From Prado023 sp963753075 (GTDB taxonomy: Bacteria > Actinomycetota > Actinomycetes > S36-B12 > CAIYMF01): a DNA stretch of 64,000 nucleotides. A program made the position numbers and the translations under genes. Under the pieces are notes generated by a model. That model saw only the letters and a list, made by a program, of their open reading frames with translations, had not been told where the DNA came from and ran no database searches. Numbering within the stretch: the first letter of the stretch is position 1; each line of letters opens with the position of its first letter. Where the stretch lies: NCBI GenBank assembly GCA_963753075.1, contig CAVWAR010000012.1:192013-256012 (forward strand), read 5' to 3'. Positions 1 to 10,231 of this stretch are shown here, piece by piece.

Positions 1-2
1 GG

Positions 3-563
3 AAGCTCGGGGGCGAGACCACCCTGGGCAAGGGCGTCCTGGCCATGGTCGACACCGTCGCTGAGGAGTCCGCGAAGGCCCGGGCCGCCGTGGCCGAGGA
101 GGCAGCCAAGGCTGCCGCCGCGAAGGCCGTCGTGGAGGCAGAGGTCGCCGCAGCCCTGGAGACGGTCTCGTCCGAGGAGAACATCGCCGCCCTGGGCGAG
201 GCCGCTCAGTCCGCGTCCGAGGGGTCACGCAGCCCGATTCGCAAGTTCCTCCTCGGTGGTGTGGTGATCGGCGCGACGGCGGGCGGTGCCTACTTCGTCT
301 GGAAGCGCCGCAAGCGGGCCGCCGACGACAGCCTGTTGGGAGTGGACGAGTGGGCTCCCCCGACCGGGGCGGCCGCGGAACGAGCAGCTGAGCAGGTGGT
401 CGAGGAGGCTGCAGCAGACGAGGCCGTTGTCGAAATCGTTGAGGCGGCCGAGGCGGCTGAATCCGAGAAGTCCTTCTCCGCGCAGATCGATGACGTTGCC
501 AACGACCTGGCCGAGACCGTCGTCGATTCCATCGAGACCGACGACAAGGGTCAGGGCGCCTGA
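3..563 (+). CDS. Ala/Glu-rich single-pass membrane protein, 5' end probably outside window
   Basis: I do not recognise this protein. The frame is open from the first bases of the window; an ATG lies at 45 but has no visible ribosome binding site, so the true start may be upstream. The N-terminal half is an Ala/Glu/Lys-rich, probably helical or coiled-coil stretch. One hydrophobic segment (FLLGGVVIGATAGGAYFVW, about residues 68-86 counted from the ATG) follows, closed by a basic WKRRKR cluster, and then an acidic Ala/Glu-rich tail. The basic cluster after the segment suggests the acidic tail is cytoplasmic. It ends 53 bases before lepA on the same strand, so the two could be co-transcribed. 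Composition bias makes homology hard to see. No function is proposed. Confidence 0.6.
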   Translation, partial: KLGGETTLGKGVLAMVDTVAEESAKARAAVAEEAAKAAAAKAVVEAEVAAALETVSSEENIAALGEAAQSASEGSRSPIRKFLLGGVVIGATAGGAYFVWKRRKRAADDSLLGVDEWAPPTGAAAERAAEQVVEEAAADEAVVEIVEAAEAAESEKSFSAQIDDVANDLAETVVDSIETDDKGQGA

Positions 564-616
564 CCTGACGGGCAACCGTCCATGGGGGGTCCAGTTGGTA
601 TGGGACCATTGACCCC

Positions 617-2465
<1,849 letters not shown>

Positions 2466-2690
2466 GCCGGCGGCCGACTCCTGTCGACATCGTCGAGCGC
2501 TCCCCGGCTGCTGCGGGTCGCCACGGCACATCAGCCCGGGGCCCGATCCTGGCCGTGCTCCGTCGGATTACCGGTGACATGGGCGGTTCACCTGCTCCAC
2601 GGCTTGACCCACACGCCTGCAGTCGGCAGAGTTGCGTGCGTCACACGTCTGTCCCCTGTCCGAAACACAAAGCCCCACGGAGGCTCCTGA

Positions 2691-4523
2691 ATGGCCACAA
2701 CTGCTGGATCACTCAATGCAACTCTTCCCCCGCATGCCGAGAACCTCGGCCGGGCCATCCTCGACCGTGTCGCGGCGAGTCCGGACAAGCGCGCGTTCGT
2801 ATCACCCGGCCCTGCTGACGACTGGTCGGTGAGCTACACCTGGCGTGAGGCCGGTGACGAGATGATGAAGCTCGCCGCTGGCCTGCTGGCCCTCGGGCTG
2901 CAGCTGGAGGATCGGGTCGCCATCGCGAGCAACACCCGGACCGAGTGGATCTTCGCCGACGGTGCAGTGATGCTTGCTGGCGGTGCCAACACCACCATCT
3001 ACCCGAGCACGGCCGACGACGACTTCGCCTACATCATGTCCGACTCCGGCTCCCGCTACCTGATCGCCGAGGACCAGAAGCAGGCCGACAAGGCCCTGCA
3101 CCAGCGCGACCAACTCCCCGACCTGACCAAGATCATCCTGATCGACGGTGAGGGCGATGGGGACTTCGTCATCAGCTGGAACCAGCTTCGCCAGCTCGGA
3201 GTGGACCACCTCGCCAAGGAGCCCAAGGCTATCGAGGAGCGCGTGGCTCAGCTGACCGGCGACTCGTTGGCCACCATGATCTACACCTCTGGCACCACAG
3301 GCCGCCCGAAGGGCGTCGAGCTCCCGCACAGCAACTGGGTCTTCATGGGAGCCAGCATCCAGGCGCTGGACATCCTCCACGAGCCGGACCTGCACTTCCT
3401 GTGGCTGCCGCTGTCGCACGTGTTCGGCAAGGTGCTGCTCTCCGGCCAGTACCAGGTTGGCTGGACGACGGCCACGGACGGACGCGTGCCGAAGATCTCA
3501 GAGAACCTCGTGAAGCTGAGCCCGACCGCCATGGCCGGCGTTCCGCGCATCTTCGAGAAGATCTACCAGGGAGCCAACTCCAGGGCTCTCGGTGAGGGTG
3601 GGCTCAAGGCCAAGATCTTCACGTGGGCCTTCGACACCTCCAAGAACATCAAGGCGGCGCAGCGCGCGGGCAAGTCGGCCGGCCCGTTCGCCGGGATCAA
3701 GATGTCCCTGGCCGACAAGCTGGTCTTCTCGAAGATCCGCCAGGCGACCGGCGGCAGCATCAAGGTCCTTGTCTCCGGGTCCGCGGCTCTCAACGGGGAC
3801 GTCGCCCGCTGGTTCGACGCCGCGGGTCTGCCGATCCTCGAGGGCTACGGACTGACGGAGAACACCGCCGCAGCGTGCATCACCCGCCCGGACGACATCG
3901 TCTTCGGCACCATCGGCCAGCCCTTCCCGGGCACCGAGGTCAAGATCGCCGACGACGGCGAGGTGCTGCTGCGTGGCCCGCACATCATGCGCGGGTACCG
4001 GAACCTGCCGGAGGTCAATGCCGAGACGCTGCTGCCCGACGGCTGGCTGGCAACCGGTGACATCGGTGAGCTCGACTCCGCAGGTCGGCTCAAGATCACC
4101 GACCGCAAGAAGGACATGGTCAAGACCTCCGGTGGCAAGTACATCGCCCCGGGAGCCATCGCCGCGCAGTTCAAGGCGCTGTCCTCGATCGCTTCGAACC
4201 TCGTCGCGATCGCGAACAACCGCAACTTCGCGACTGCCCTGATCTCCCTGGACCCGGACGCCCTGAAGGTGTTCGCCACGGAGAACGGCCTGTCCGGTGA
4301 CTTCGCGACGATGTCGCAGTCCCCGGAGGTTCGGGCGAACCTGCAGGCCTCGGTCGACGCGCTGAACGCGCAGCTGAACCGGTGGGAGACCATCAAGAAG
4401 TTCACAGTCCTCGACCGCGACCTGTCCGAGGAGGACGGCGAGCTGACCGCGAGCCTCAAGGTCAAGCGCAAGGTCGTCGAGGACCACTTCTCCGACGAGA
4501 TCGAGGCGATGTACGCGTCCTAG
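2691..4523 (+). CDS. fadD: AMP-dependent long-chain acyl-CoA synthetase (FadD15-like)
   Basis: It activates long-chain fatty acids to acyl-CoA through an acyl-adenylate, using ATP and CoA. The 610-residue protein has the ANL-superfamily signature YTSGTTGRPKGVE (about residue 196), GYGLTEN (about 384), the TGD motif (LATGDIGELD), the hinge DRKKDMVKTSGGKY and a C-terminal lysine-rich segment (LKVKRK). Overall architecture matches the mycobacterial FadD15 / long-chain-fatty-acid-CoA ligase group. The ATG at 2691 is preceded by GGAGG with good spacing. It stands alone in a 2466-2690 leader and is followed by a strong hairpin, so it is probably monocistronic. Which chain lengths it uses cannot be read from sequence. 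Confidence 0.93.
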   Translation: MATTAGSLNATLPPHAENLGRAILDRVAASPDKRAFVSPGPADDWSVSYTWREAGDEMMKLAAGLLALGLQLEDRVAIASNTRTEWIFADGAVMLAGGANTTIYPSTADDDFAYIMSDSGSRYLIAEDQKQADKALHQRDQLPDLTKIILIDGEGDGDFVISWNQLRQLGVDHLAKEPKAIEERVAQLTGDSLATMIYTSGTTGRPKGVELPHSNWVFMGASIQALDILHEPDLHFLWLPLSHVFGKVLLSGQYQVGWTTATDGRVPKISENLVKLSPTAMAGVPRIFEKIYQGANSRALGEGGLKAKIFTWAFDTSKNIKAAQRAGKSAGPFAGIKMSLADKLVFSKIRQATGGSIKVLVSGSAALNGDVARWFDAAGLPILEGYGLTENTAAACITRPDDIVFGTIGQPFPGTEVKIADDGEVLLRGPHIMRGYRNLPEVNAETLLPDGWLATGDIGELDSAGRLKITDRKKDMVKTSGGKYIAPGAIAAQFKALSSIASNLVAIANNRNFATALISLDPDALKVFATENGLSGDFATMSQSPEVRANLQASVDALNAQLNRWETIKKFTVLDRDLSEEDGELTASLKVKRKVVEDHFSDEIEAMYAS

Positions 4524-4546
4524 TCGTTGTAGGCCGACGAACGACC

Positions 4547-4580
4547 TGCCGCCCCCTCCCCGCAACGGGAGGGGGCGGCA
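4547..4580. terminator. Strong hairpin terminator after fadD
   Basis: A perfect 14-base-pair inverted repeat (TGCCGCCCCCTCCC / GGGAGGGGGCGGCA) with a 6-base loop lies 23 bases after the fadD stop. There is no T-run, as is common in high-GC actinobacteria. It also faces the 3' end of the minus-strand lipoprotein gene, so it may work in both directions. Confidence 0.8.
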
Positions 4581-4728
4581 TCGTCGTCTGGTGGGCGGTG
4601 CACGCCCACGCCCGCCTGCACGCACAGCCCGTGGCGCTCGCGGGTGCCCGGACCCAGCCGCCCAAGGGGTGGCCGGGCGCTGCCGGCCCAGCGCTGCCTG
4701 CTCGGCTTGGCCCTGGCTCCGACACGGC

Positions 4729-5325
4729 CTACGACGCGGAGGCCGACCCCGTCGGCGAGGCCTGCGGGATGGGGGCGATCGAGCTGTCCAGGTCCGGGGC
4801 CCCAGCTGTGTCGTCGGGGGAGCCACGGACCGTCAGCACGAGGTTCGGCTGGCCGTCATCGTCGCCCAGGACGACGTATACGGCGAACGACGGCGCGGCG
4901 AAGCTGAACAGGCCGGTGTTGGTCTGGGCGGCACCCACGTACTCGGCGATCGGCACATACCCACGGTCTGCGAGCTCGTCGATGACCGGCTGCGCCATGT
5001 CCAGCGCCGTGCCCGACTCCCCGGTGAAGGTGGCCGTCCAGGTGCGTCTCGGCTCGGCGCCGATCGCATAGGCGGTGACCACCTCAGTGCCCTTCGGCAG
5101 TGGCACGTCGGGCCAGTCTGCGGGCAGGTCGGCGCCCGAGAGCTCCCACGTCTTGGCCAACTGCGCCGCTCGGCTGTCGGAGACAACAGTCGGGCTCGAG
5201 CTCGGCGTTGGCGAGGGGGATCCGATCGTGGGCCGCGCCAGAGGTTCGTTGGAGGTGCACCCCGCGAGCAGGAGGACCCCACAGGCAATCGAGGCCGCTG
5301 CCCGCCCGATCGTCGTCCCCCGCAT
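4729..5325 (-). CDS. Putative lipoprotein of unknown function
   Basis: A 198-residue protein with a typical lipoprotein signal: basic start (MRGTTIGR), hydrophobic core, and lipobox LLAGC with the cysteine at about residue 23. A Ser/Pro/Thr-rich linker follows (about 30-50), then a compact globular domain containing WPDVPLPKG and repeated beta-strand-like segments (RTWTATFTG, FAVYVVLGDDDGQPNLVLTV). Cys-anchored attachment to the outer face of the membrane is predicted. I do not recognise the domain; small actinobacterial lipoproteins of this shape are common and unnamed. It is divergent from hemW. Confidence 0.8.
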   Translation of the reverse strand: MRGTTIGRAAASIACGVLLLAGCTSNEPLARPTIGSPSPTPSSSPTVVSDSRAAQLAKTWELSGADLPADWPDVPLPKGTEVVTAYAIGAEPRRTWTATFTGESGTALDMAQPVIDELADRGYVPIAEYVGAAQTNTGLFSFAAPSFAVYVVLGDDDGQPNLVLTVRGSPDDTAGAPDLDSSIAPIPQASPTGSASAS

Positions 5326-5382
5326 GGGGTAACGCTAGCGCGTGCCACCGGATGCCCCGACACATGCGGGACAATGCTGACC

Positions 5383-6594
5383 ATGCCGAGCCAGCCGAGC
5401 GGGGAGGTCCCGCCCTCCGACGGGACCCTTCCCGAGCCATCGGCGGCGTCGCTCGGGCTACGGGACTTCGGCTTCTACGTCCACGTTCCCTTCTGCGCGT
5501 CCCGGTGTGGGTACTGCGACTTCAACACCTACACCGCCCTCGAGTTGGCGGGCTCTTCCTCGGTCGCGCAATCGACGTTCGCCGAGCATCTCGGCGCCGA
5601 GGTGGATCTCGCGCGCCATGTTCTCGGCGACCGGCGTGTCTCGGTGAGCACGGTGTTCGTGGGTGGGGGTACCCCGACGTTGATAGCCCCGGACGCCCTC
5701 GGCTCGGTCCTCGCCAGGATCGACTCCCGGTTCGGTCTCGCGGACGGCGCTGAGGTGACGTTGGAGGCGAACCCCGACTCGGTGGACCCGACGTCGCTGC
5801 GCCGGCTGCGTGAGGTCGGCTTCAACAGGATCTCGTTCGGCATGCAGAGCGCAGTTCCGCACGTCCTCGGAGTGCTCGACCGAACCCATACTCCCGGTGG
5901 TGCGCTTCAGGCGGTGACCGAGGCCCGGGCTGCGGGGTTCGACCAGGTCAGCCTCGACCTCATATACGGTACGCCCGGTGAGTCCCTGGCCGAGTGGCGG
6001 ACGACCATCGATTCGGCCCTCTCAGCAGGCGTGGGCCACGTGTCGGCCTACGCCCTGATCGTCGAACCGGGAACGCGGCTTGCCGCTGCGGTCCGGCGAG
6101 GGGACATCAGCGCACCCGACGACGACCTGATGGCCGACATGTACGACCTGGCTGACGAGGCGTTCGCGGCCGCGGGGCTGCCCTGGTACGAGCTGTCGAA
6201 CTGGGCCGTCCCCGGCCAGGAGTGCCGGCACAACATCGGGTACTGGCGCGGTGCCGATTGGTGGGGGGCCGGCCCGGGAGCGCACAGCCACGTGGCGGGC
6301 ACCCGGTGGTGGAACGTCAAGCACCCAGCTGCCTACGTGCAACGTCTGGAGGCAGGGCAGTCACCGGCGCTCGGTCGTGAGGTCCTCGACCCGACCACCC
6401 GAGCGGTCGAGGAGATCATGCTCGAGGTCCGGATGGCCAGTGGGATCGACGTCGCCGGCCTCAGCGCCGAGCAGCGTGTCGAGCTCGACCGGGTCGTCGC
6501 CGACGGGCTGGGGCACGTGTCCGGGGGGAGGTTCCGGTTGACCCGGCCTGGGCGGCTCCTCGCCGATGCCGTCGTGCGCAGGCTCGTGGACTGA
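5383..6594 (+). CDS. hemW: Radical SAM heme chaperone HemW
   Basis: HemW is a radical-SAM protein related to the oxygen-independent coproporphyrinogen III oxidase HemN, but acts as a heme-binding chaperone that delivers heme to membrane proteins. The 4Fe-4S cluster motif CxxxCxYC is visible as CASRCGYCDF near residue 40, followed by GGGTPTL, the EANPDSV motif and NRISFGMQS. These are standard HemN/HemW landmarks. The frame is open far upstream, but the conserved domain begins just after MPSQPSGEV, so I place the start at ATG 5383; ATG 5374 is an in-frame alternative. About 403 residues, normal for HemW. In many actinobacteria it sits, as here, shortly before DUF3097 and hrcA. Confidence 0.93.
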   Translation: MPSQPSGEVPPSDGTLPEPSAASLGLRDFGFYVHVPFCASRCGYCDFNTYTALELAGSSSVAQSTFAEHLGAEVDLARHVLGDRRVSVSTVFVGGGTPTLIAPDALGSVLARIDSRFGLADGAEVTLEANPDSVDPTSLRRLREVGFNRISFGMQSAVPHVLGVLDRTHTPGGALQAVTEARAAGFDQVSLDLIYGTPGESLAEWRTTIDSALSAGVGHVSAYALIVEPGTRLAAAVRRGDISAPDDDLMADMYDLADEAFAAAGLPWYELSNWAVPGQECRHNIGYWRGADWWGAGPGAHSHVAGTRWWNVKHPAAYVQRLEAGQSPALGREVLDPTTRAVEEIMLEVRMASGIDVAGLSAEQRVELDRVVADGLGHVSGGRFRLTRPGRLLADAVVRRLVD

Positions 6595-6648
6595 CGGCGC
6601 CGGGCCCGTCCGGGGGACATCCGGCCGCTGGCCGCCTGCTCATGGCGA

Positions 6649-6704
6649 GGGGCCGGGTGACCCGCGGTCCAGCTGGTCCCGCTGGTCCGTGGCCACCCGG
6701 CCCC
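6649..6704. terminator. Inverted repeat between convergent hemW and DUF4190 gene
   Basis: A perfect 11-base inverted repeat (GGGGCCGGGTG / CACCCGGCCCC) with a 34-base loop containing three GGTCC units lies between the two convergent stops. A bidirectional terminator role is inferred from position only. Confidence 0.5.
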
Positions 6705-6716
6705 TGTCGAGCGCCG

Positions 6717-7381
6717 TCAGGTGCCCAGGGATTGCCAGCTGAAGGCGATCCAGAGGATCTGCAACACGAGGAAGACCATGCCGACGATGCCGAGGATCCG
6801 CCCGATGTTGGTGTTGCTGCGCCCGGAGGGATCCATCTGCCCGGCGTCCATGGCGGCGAGGTCGTTCTTGCCCATGATGTAGGCGACGATCGCCACGGGG
6901 CCGCAGCAGAGGAGCCCAACGATCCCGAGTGCCAGGACCAGGCCCCCACGGTTCGGCTTCATACCGGCCCCGAGGGGCATGCCGCTGGGACCAACGGCGT
7001 AGGCGGGCGGGTAGACACCCTCGGGCGGCGCCGGTGGGTAGCCGCCGGGCTGCCCGACCGGGGGTGGCGGAGGTGGGGTAGCCTCCGGAGGCCGGTGGCG
7101 GCGGTGGTGGGGGGTAGCTGCTCGGAGGCCGGTGGCGGCGGTGTTGGGTAGCCCCCAGAAGCCGGCGGCGGCGGAGGTGGGGGTGGGGGGGCGGAGAGGT
7201 CCGGAGATGTCGCTCCGGGCGCGGGCCCTGCAGGCGCAGTCGGCTCCGGGGCTCCCGGTTCGGCGGCATCCGGCTCCGAGGTGTCCGGCTCGGGCTCGGG
7301 CGTCTCGTCCTGAGGTGGGGTCAGGGCGCCGCCGATGGGTTCATCGGGCTCGGCGGGAGGTTCGACGGGAGGCTGGGTCAT
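6717..7381 (-). pseudogene. DUF4190-type membrane protein with Pro-rich N-terminal region, two frameshifts as sequenced
   Basis: The gene starts at ATG 7381 (MTQPPVEPPAEPDEP...), has a long Pro/Ala/Glu-rich cytoplasmic region with GGYP repeats, and ends in a two-helix membrane domain (LVLALGIVGLLCCGPVAIVAYIMG and IGRILGIVGMVFLVLQILWIAF). This is the DUF4190 layout, with small residues and a short NDLAAMDAGQMDP loop. The three parts lie in three different frames: residues up to about 7120 in one, the middle GGYPT unit (7079-7115) in a second, and VGQPGGYPPAPPEG through the membrane domain in a third. Removing one base between 7115 and 7149 and one between 7039 and 7079 joins them into about 220 residues. 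If read literally, only the membrane domain (from an internal ATG at 6980) would be made. Confidence 0.7.
7036..7190. repeat. Imperfect 33-40 bp repeats encoding Pro-rich GGYP linker
   Basis: The sequence GGGTAGC recurs with its T at 7039, 7079, 7115 and 7149, each copy followed by a CCGG(T/C)GGCGGCGG-type run. Spacings are 40, 36 and 34 bases. Each unit encodes roughly (P)n-ASGGYP on the minus strand. Two spacings are not multiples of three, which is what shifts the frame of the DUF4190 gene. Confidence 0.7.
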
Positions 7382-7509
7382 CTGGACGCTCCTTCCAGTG
7401 GGTGGTCCACCAGCAGGCTAGCGGCACCGGGCGCACGAGAGCAGCACATATCGGGCACGTCCCGCCCACGAATCAGGCCCCGGCCGCGAATCGTTGCCTC
7501 GCCGGGTTC

Positions 7510-8412
7510 CTACGGTGCCGTCACCAGGTCGATTGCCTCCTCCACCCGGGCCAGGAGCTCTGGGTCCAGGTCGGCGTAGGACTTGACCGAGCTGACGATC
7601 CGTCGCCAGGCAGCGTGCTCGTCGAGCGGCCAGCCCAGGGCGGAGCACACACCTGCCTTCCACGGCTCCCCGCGGGGGACGACGGGCCAGGCGTCAATGC
7701 CCACGGACGCCGGGCGGACGGCCTGCCACACGTCGACGTAGGGATGTCCCAGCACCGTGACGTGGGGCGACCAGCGCTGCCTGACGTCGTCGGCGATCCG
7801 GGTCTCCTTGGCGCCGGGGACAAGGTGGTCGACGAGGACCACGAGTCGACGCTGCGGACCGGGCCCGAACTCGGAGATCAGTTCGAGCAGGTCGTCGATT
7901 CCGCCGATGGGCTCGACGACAACTCCGAGCTCGCGCAGGTCCGCGCCCCACACCTTCTCGACGAGTTCAGCATCATGGGTCCCCTCGACCCAGATCCGGG
8001 AGGCGCGAGCCACTTGGGCCGGGCCCCGTGGGGCCGTGATCGAGCCGGAGGCCGTGCGAGCTGGGGCCGTCGGCGGACTCGCAGCGGCGCTGCGCGGACG
8101 GGTCAGCGTCACGGGGCGACCCTCGAGCAGGAAGCCAGCCGGCTCCGCGGGGAACAGCCGGACGCGACCATGGCGATCCTCGAGGGCCACAGCCCAGCCC
8201 ACCGTGGTCTTCTCCCAGCCGACCACGGCCCCGCACCATCCGCTGGCGGCGCACTCAACGACGAGGTCGTGCTCCCCGACCACCTCGGCGACCAGAGGCG
8301 CCCGCGAGTGCCGACCTGCGGCGAGGACGTCGGGGCCATATCGATCCAGCACCCGAGCGACCCTACCGCCCGGAGCGTCGGCCCGCGCCGACCCACGCCC
8401 CCACCCCCCCAT
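7510..8412 (-). CDS. DUF3097 family protein
   Basis: A conserved actinobacterial protein of unknown function, 300 residues here, normal for the family. Recognisable landmarks are IWVEGTHDAELVEKVWG (about 140-156), VVVEPIGGIDDL, the VLVDHLVPGAKETRIA motif and VLGHPYVDVWQAV followed by WPVVPRGEPWKAGVC. The EGxHDAELVEKVWG and LVDHLVPG...KE segments resemble a TOPRIM-like acidic centre, but that is inference. The start at ATG 8412 keeps the usual N-terminus (RYGPDVL follows shortly). It sits in its usual place between hemW and hrcA; an iron-alcohol-dehydrogenase pair has been interposed here. Confidence 0.9.
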   Translation of the reverse strand: MGGWGRGSARADAPGGRVARVLDRYGPDVLAAGRHSRAPLVAEVVGEHDLVVECAASGWCGAVVGWEKTTVGWAVALEDRHGRVRLFPAEPAGFLLEGRPVTLTRPRSAAASPPTAPARTASGSITAPRGPAQVARASRIWVEGTHDAELVEKVWGADLRELGVVVEPIGGIDDLLELISEFGPGPQRRLVVLVDHLVPGAKETRIADDVRQRWSPHVTVLGHPYVDVWQAVRPASVGIDAWPVVPRGEPWKAGVCSALGWPLDEHAAWRRIVSSVKSYADLDPELLARVEEAIDLVTAP

Positions 8413-8414
8413 CC

Positions 8415-8484
8415 GTTCGCCCTCCGCTCTTGCCTCCTTCCTCCCTGAATTCGCGGGGGGCGAGCAGAAGCGCGGAGGGCGAGC
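8415..8484. repeat. Palindromic interspersed element, copy A (GAATTC centre)
   Basis: An 11-base perfect inverted repeat (TCGCCCTCCGC at 8417-8427 and GCGGAGGGCGA at 8472-8482) encloses CTCCCTGAATTCGCGGGGGG, with GAATTC at the centre (8447-8452). A second, related copy lies at 20177-20250. It sits in the gap between the iron-alcohol-dehydrogenase stop and the DUF3097 start. Confidence 0.65.
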
Positions 8485-8539
8485 TGAAGGGGGAGCGCGA
8501 GCTTTCGCGGAGCGTCGGCCCGGCGCGAGGCGTGGCTCG

Positions 8540-9685
8540 TCAGAGGGCGGCGCGGAAGACTGCCGCCAGCTCGTCGAAGCTCAGCGGAACCGGGTTGCCC
8601 TTCATGCTGCTGGCCCGGGCCGCCTGGCCGACCACGCTGTCGGTGTCGGCGTCACTGAGTCCCAGGTCCGAGAGGGGTGGGATCTCGAGCAGTGCGCAGG
8701 TGTGCTCGATCCAGTGCAGCCCGTCGTCGGCGGTTGCGTCGTAGACGCCGGTGAGGCACGCGGCCACGTGGGCGAACCGGGACTCGAGCCGGGCGTCGGC
8801 GTGGGCCAGGTTGGCCTCGCACACCGGCCCGAGCAGCGCAGCGCAGATGGCGCCGTGCGCGCCCCCGGTCATCCCGCCGATGACGCCGGCGAATCCGTGC
8901 ACGGCGCCGAGCTTCGCGTTCGCCAGCGACAGGCCACCCAGCAGGCTGCAGAGCGACATGTCGGTGCGGGCGCGCAGGTCAGTACCGTCATCGAAGGCGG
9001 CAACGAGGCCGCGTCCGGCCGCCATCATCCCCATCCGCGCCCACGAATCGGTCATCGCGTTGGCATACGGGGACACGTACGGCTCGAGGCACTGGATGAG
9101 AGCGTCCATCCCTGCGGCCGCGGTCACGGCCGGTGGGCAGTTCAGGGTCAGCTCGGGATCGATCACGGCGTGCTGGGGGATCATCAGGGGGTTGCGGAGG
9201 CTGGCCTTCACCGCGTGCTCGGGCACCGCAAGGACGGCGTTGGCCGTCACCTCTGCACCTGTGCCTGCGGTGGTCGGAACCGCGACAAGGGGCAGCGGCG
9301 CCCGCGTGATCGGGTGCCCGCGACCGACCACCTCGATGAACTCCATCGGATCATGGCCGTTGGTGGCCAGCATGGCCGCCGCCTTGGCCAGGTCGATCGG
9401 GCTGCCGCCGCCGATCGCCACAACGACGTCGGCCCTCATCGCCAGCGCGGCCTCGGCGGCTGAACGGGCATCGTCGACGGTCGGCTCCCCGGACACGGTC
9501 ACCACCGCGAGCGCCTCGGCGGCGGAGCGCAGGGGGTCAACGACGTGGTCGATCCGGGTCGGCGTGCCGCCGGTGACGACGAGCACCCGCGTCCCGAGCC
9601 CGGCCACGATCCCGGCCAGCTCGTCGATCTTCCCGGGGCCGAAGCAGATCCGAGGTGGCAGCGACAGCTCGAAGGCCGTGCTCAC
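8540..9685 (-). CDS. Iron-containing alcohol dehydrogenase family protein
   Basis: An NAD(P)-dependent, group III metal alcohol dehydrogenase of 381 residues from GTG 9685. Nucleotide binding is shown by GGGSPIDLAKA (about 95-105) and VPTTAGTGAEVT. The metal region shows AAGMDALIQCLEPYVS, VHGFAGVIGG and GGAHGAICA. The second ligand position of the classic D-x3-H motif is Gln (DALIQ), as I recall for a branch of this family. The start codon GTGA overlaps the stop of the upstream monooxygenase-domain gene by 4 bases, indicating translational coupling. Substrate is unknown; maleylacetate-reductase-like or hydroxyacid dehydrogenase roles are both possible. The open frame continues upstream over the neighbouring gene, but that part is only a shadow. 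Confidence 0.9.
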   Translation of the reverse strand: MSTAFELSLPPRICFGPGKIDELAGIVAGLGTRVLVVTGGTPTRIDHVVDPLRSAAEALAVVTVSGEPTVDDARSAAEAALAMRADVVVAIGGGSPIDLAKAAAMLATNGHDPMEFIEVVGRGHPITRAPLPLVAVPTTAGTGAEVTANAVLAVPEHAVKASLRNPLMIPQHAVIDPELTLNCPPAVTAAAGMDALIQCLEPYVSPYANAMTDSWARMGMMAAGRGLVAAFDDGTDLRARTDMSLCSLLGGLSLANAKLGAVHGFAGVIGGMTGGAHGAICAALLGPVCEANLAHADARLESRFAHVAACLTGVYDATADDGLHWIEHTCALLEIPPLSDLGLSDADTDSVVGQAARASSMKGNPVPLSFDELAAVFRAAL

Positions 9686-10005
9686 GGGGCCGGGGTGTCC
9701 CAGCGGGATTCCTCCGCCGGGAACGCAGCCGAGAACTTCGTCGCGGTGCGTGGCACAGCCATCATGGGTGCCACGGTGTCGCGCCACGTGGCGTAGTGGG
9801 CCGTCTCCTTGTGTGCCACGGCATCGGCATCGGTCCGGTACACCTCGACCAGCACGACATGTGCCGGGTCGGCGAGGTCGGACAGGACGTCGAAGCGCAG
9901 CACGCCAGGTTCGTCGAGGGACGCCGTTGCGTTGGCCAGGGTGGCGGCCGCGAAGGCCTCCACCTGGTCGGGGACGACATGGACGTGCACATGAACGATC
10001 AGCAT
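9682..10005 (-). CDS. Antibiotic biosynthesis monooxygenase (ABM) domain protein, quinol-monooxygenase-like
   Basis: A 107-residue single-domain ferredoxin-like-fold protein. It begins MLIVHVHVHVVPDQVEAF, contains SLDEPGVLRFDVLSD and VLVEVYRTDADAVAHKETAHYATW. The E...Y...HK..H arrangement is typical of YgiN/LsrG-type ABM proteins, which act without cofactors on quinols or small oxidised metabolites. ATG 10005 is chosen because homology begins there; an upstream in-frame ATG would add an unrelated Gly/Ala-rich tail. It overlaps the iron alcohol dehydrogenase by GTGA and probably works in the same pathway, which the sequence does not identify. It is divergent from hrcA. Confidence 0.85.
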   Translation of the reverse strand: MLIVHVHVHVVPDQVEAFAAATLANATASLDEPGVLRFDVLSDLADPAHVVLVEVYRTDADAVAHKETAHYATWRDTVAPMMAVPRTATKFSAAFPAEESRWDTPAP

Positions 10006-10106
10006 CCCCCGATTCTGGCGCCCGGCAGGCCCCGTACGCCCGACGGCAGGGGCACCAGCACCCACCAGCCGCGCCCAGCCACCCGCCCAGCCCCCCGCCC
10101 CGCAGC

Positions 10107-10167
10107 AAACCCTCCGCTTCGGGCCGGACCGCGCCGTCGCGGAGGGTCCGGCCCGTTGCGGAGGTTT
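10107..10167. repeat. Nested inverted repeat in ABM-hrcA divergent region
   Basis: An outer arm AAACCCTCCGC (10107-10117) pairs with GCGGAGGTTT (10158-10167) with one bulged C. An inner arm GGGCCGGACC (10121-10130) pairs perfectly with GGTCCGGCCC (10145-10154). This would make a long stem-loop in the 5' leader region of either divergent gene. Function unknown. Confidence 0.6.
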
Positions 10168-10231
10168 CCCGCGGGGATGGAGTGGTGGCGACGGGGATCG
10201 GTGCCTGCCGGACTTGGTGGAGCGGCGTAGA

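Noticed and set aside
4591..5382. Long N-terminal extension of the HemW reading frame
   Set aside because: It is antisense to the lipoprotein gene, low in complexity, and HemW homology begins only near residue 20 after ATG 5383.
7132..9463. Long plus-strand open frames opposite DUF3097 and the alcohol dehydrogenase
   Set aside because: They are Arg/Pro/Ala-rich shadows of minus-strand genes with clear family motifs.
9686..10108. N-terminal extension of the iron alcohol dehydrogenase frame
   Set aside because: It overlaps the ABM monooxygenase gene in another frame; conserved dehydrogenase sequence begins at the GTG at 9685.
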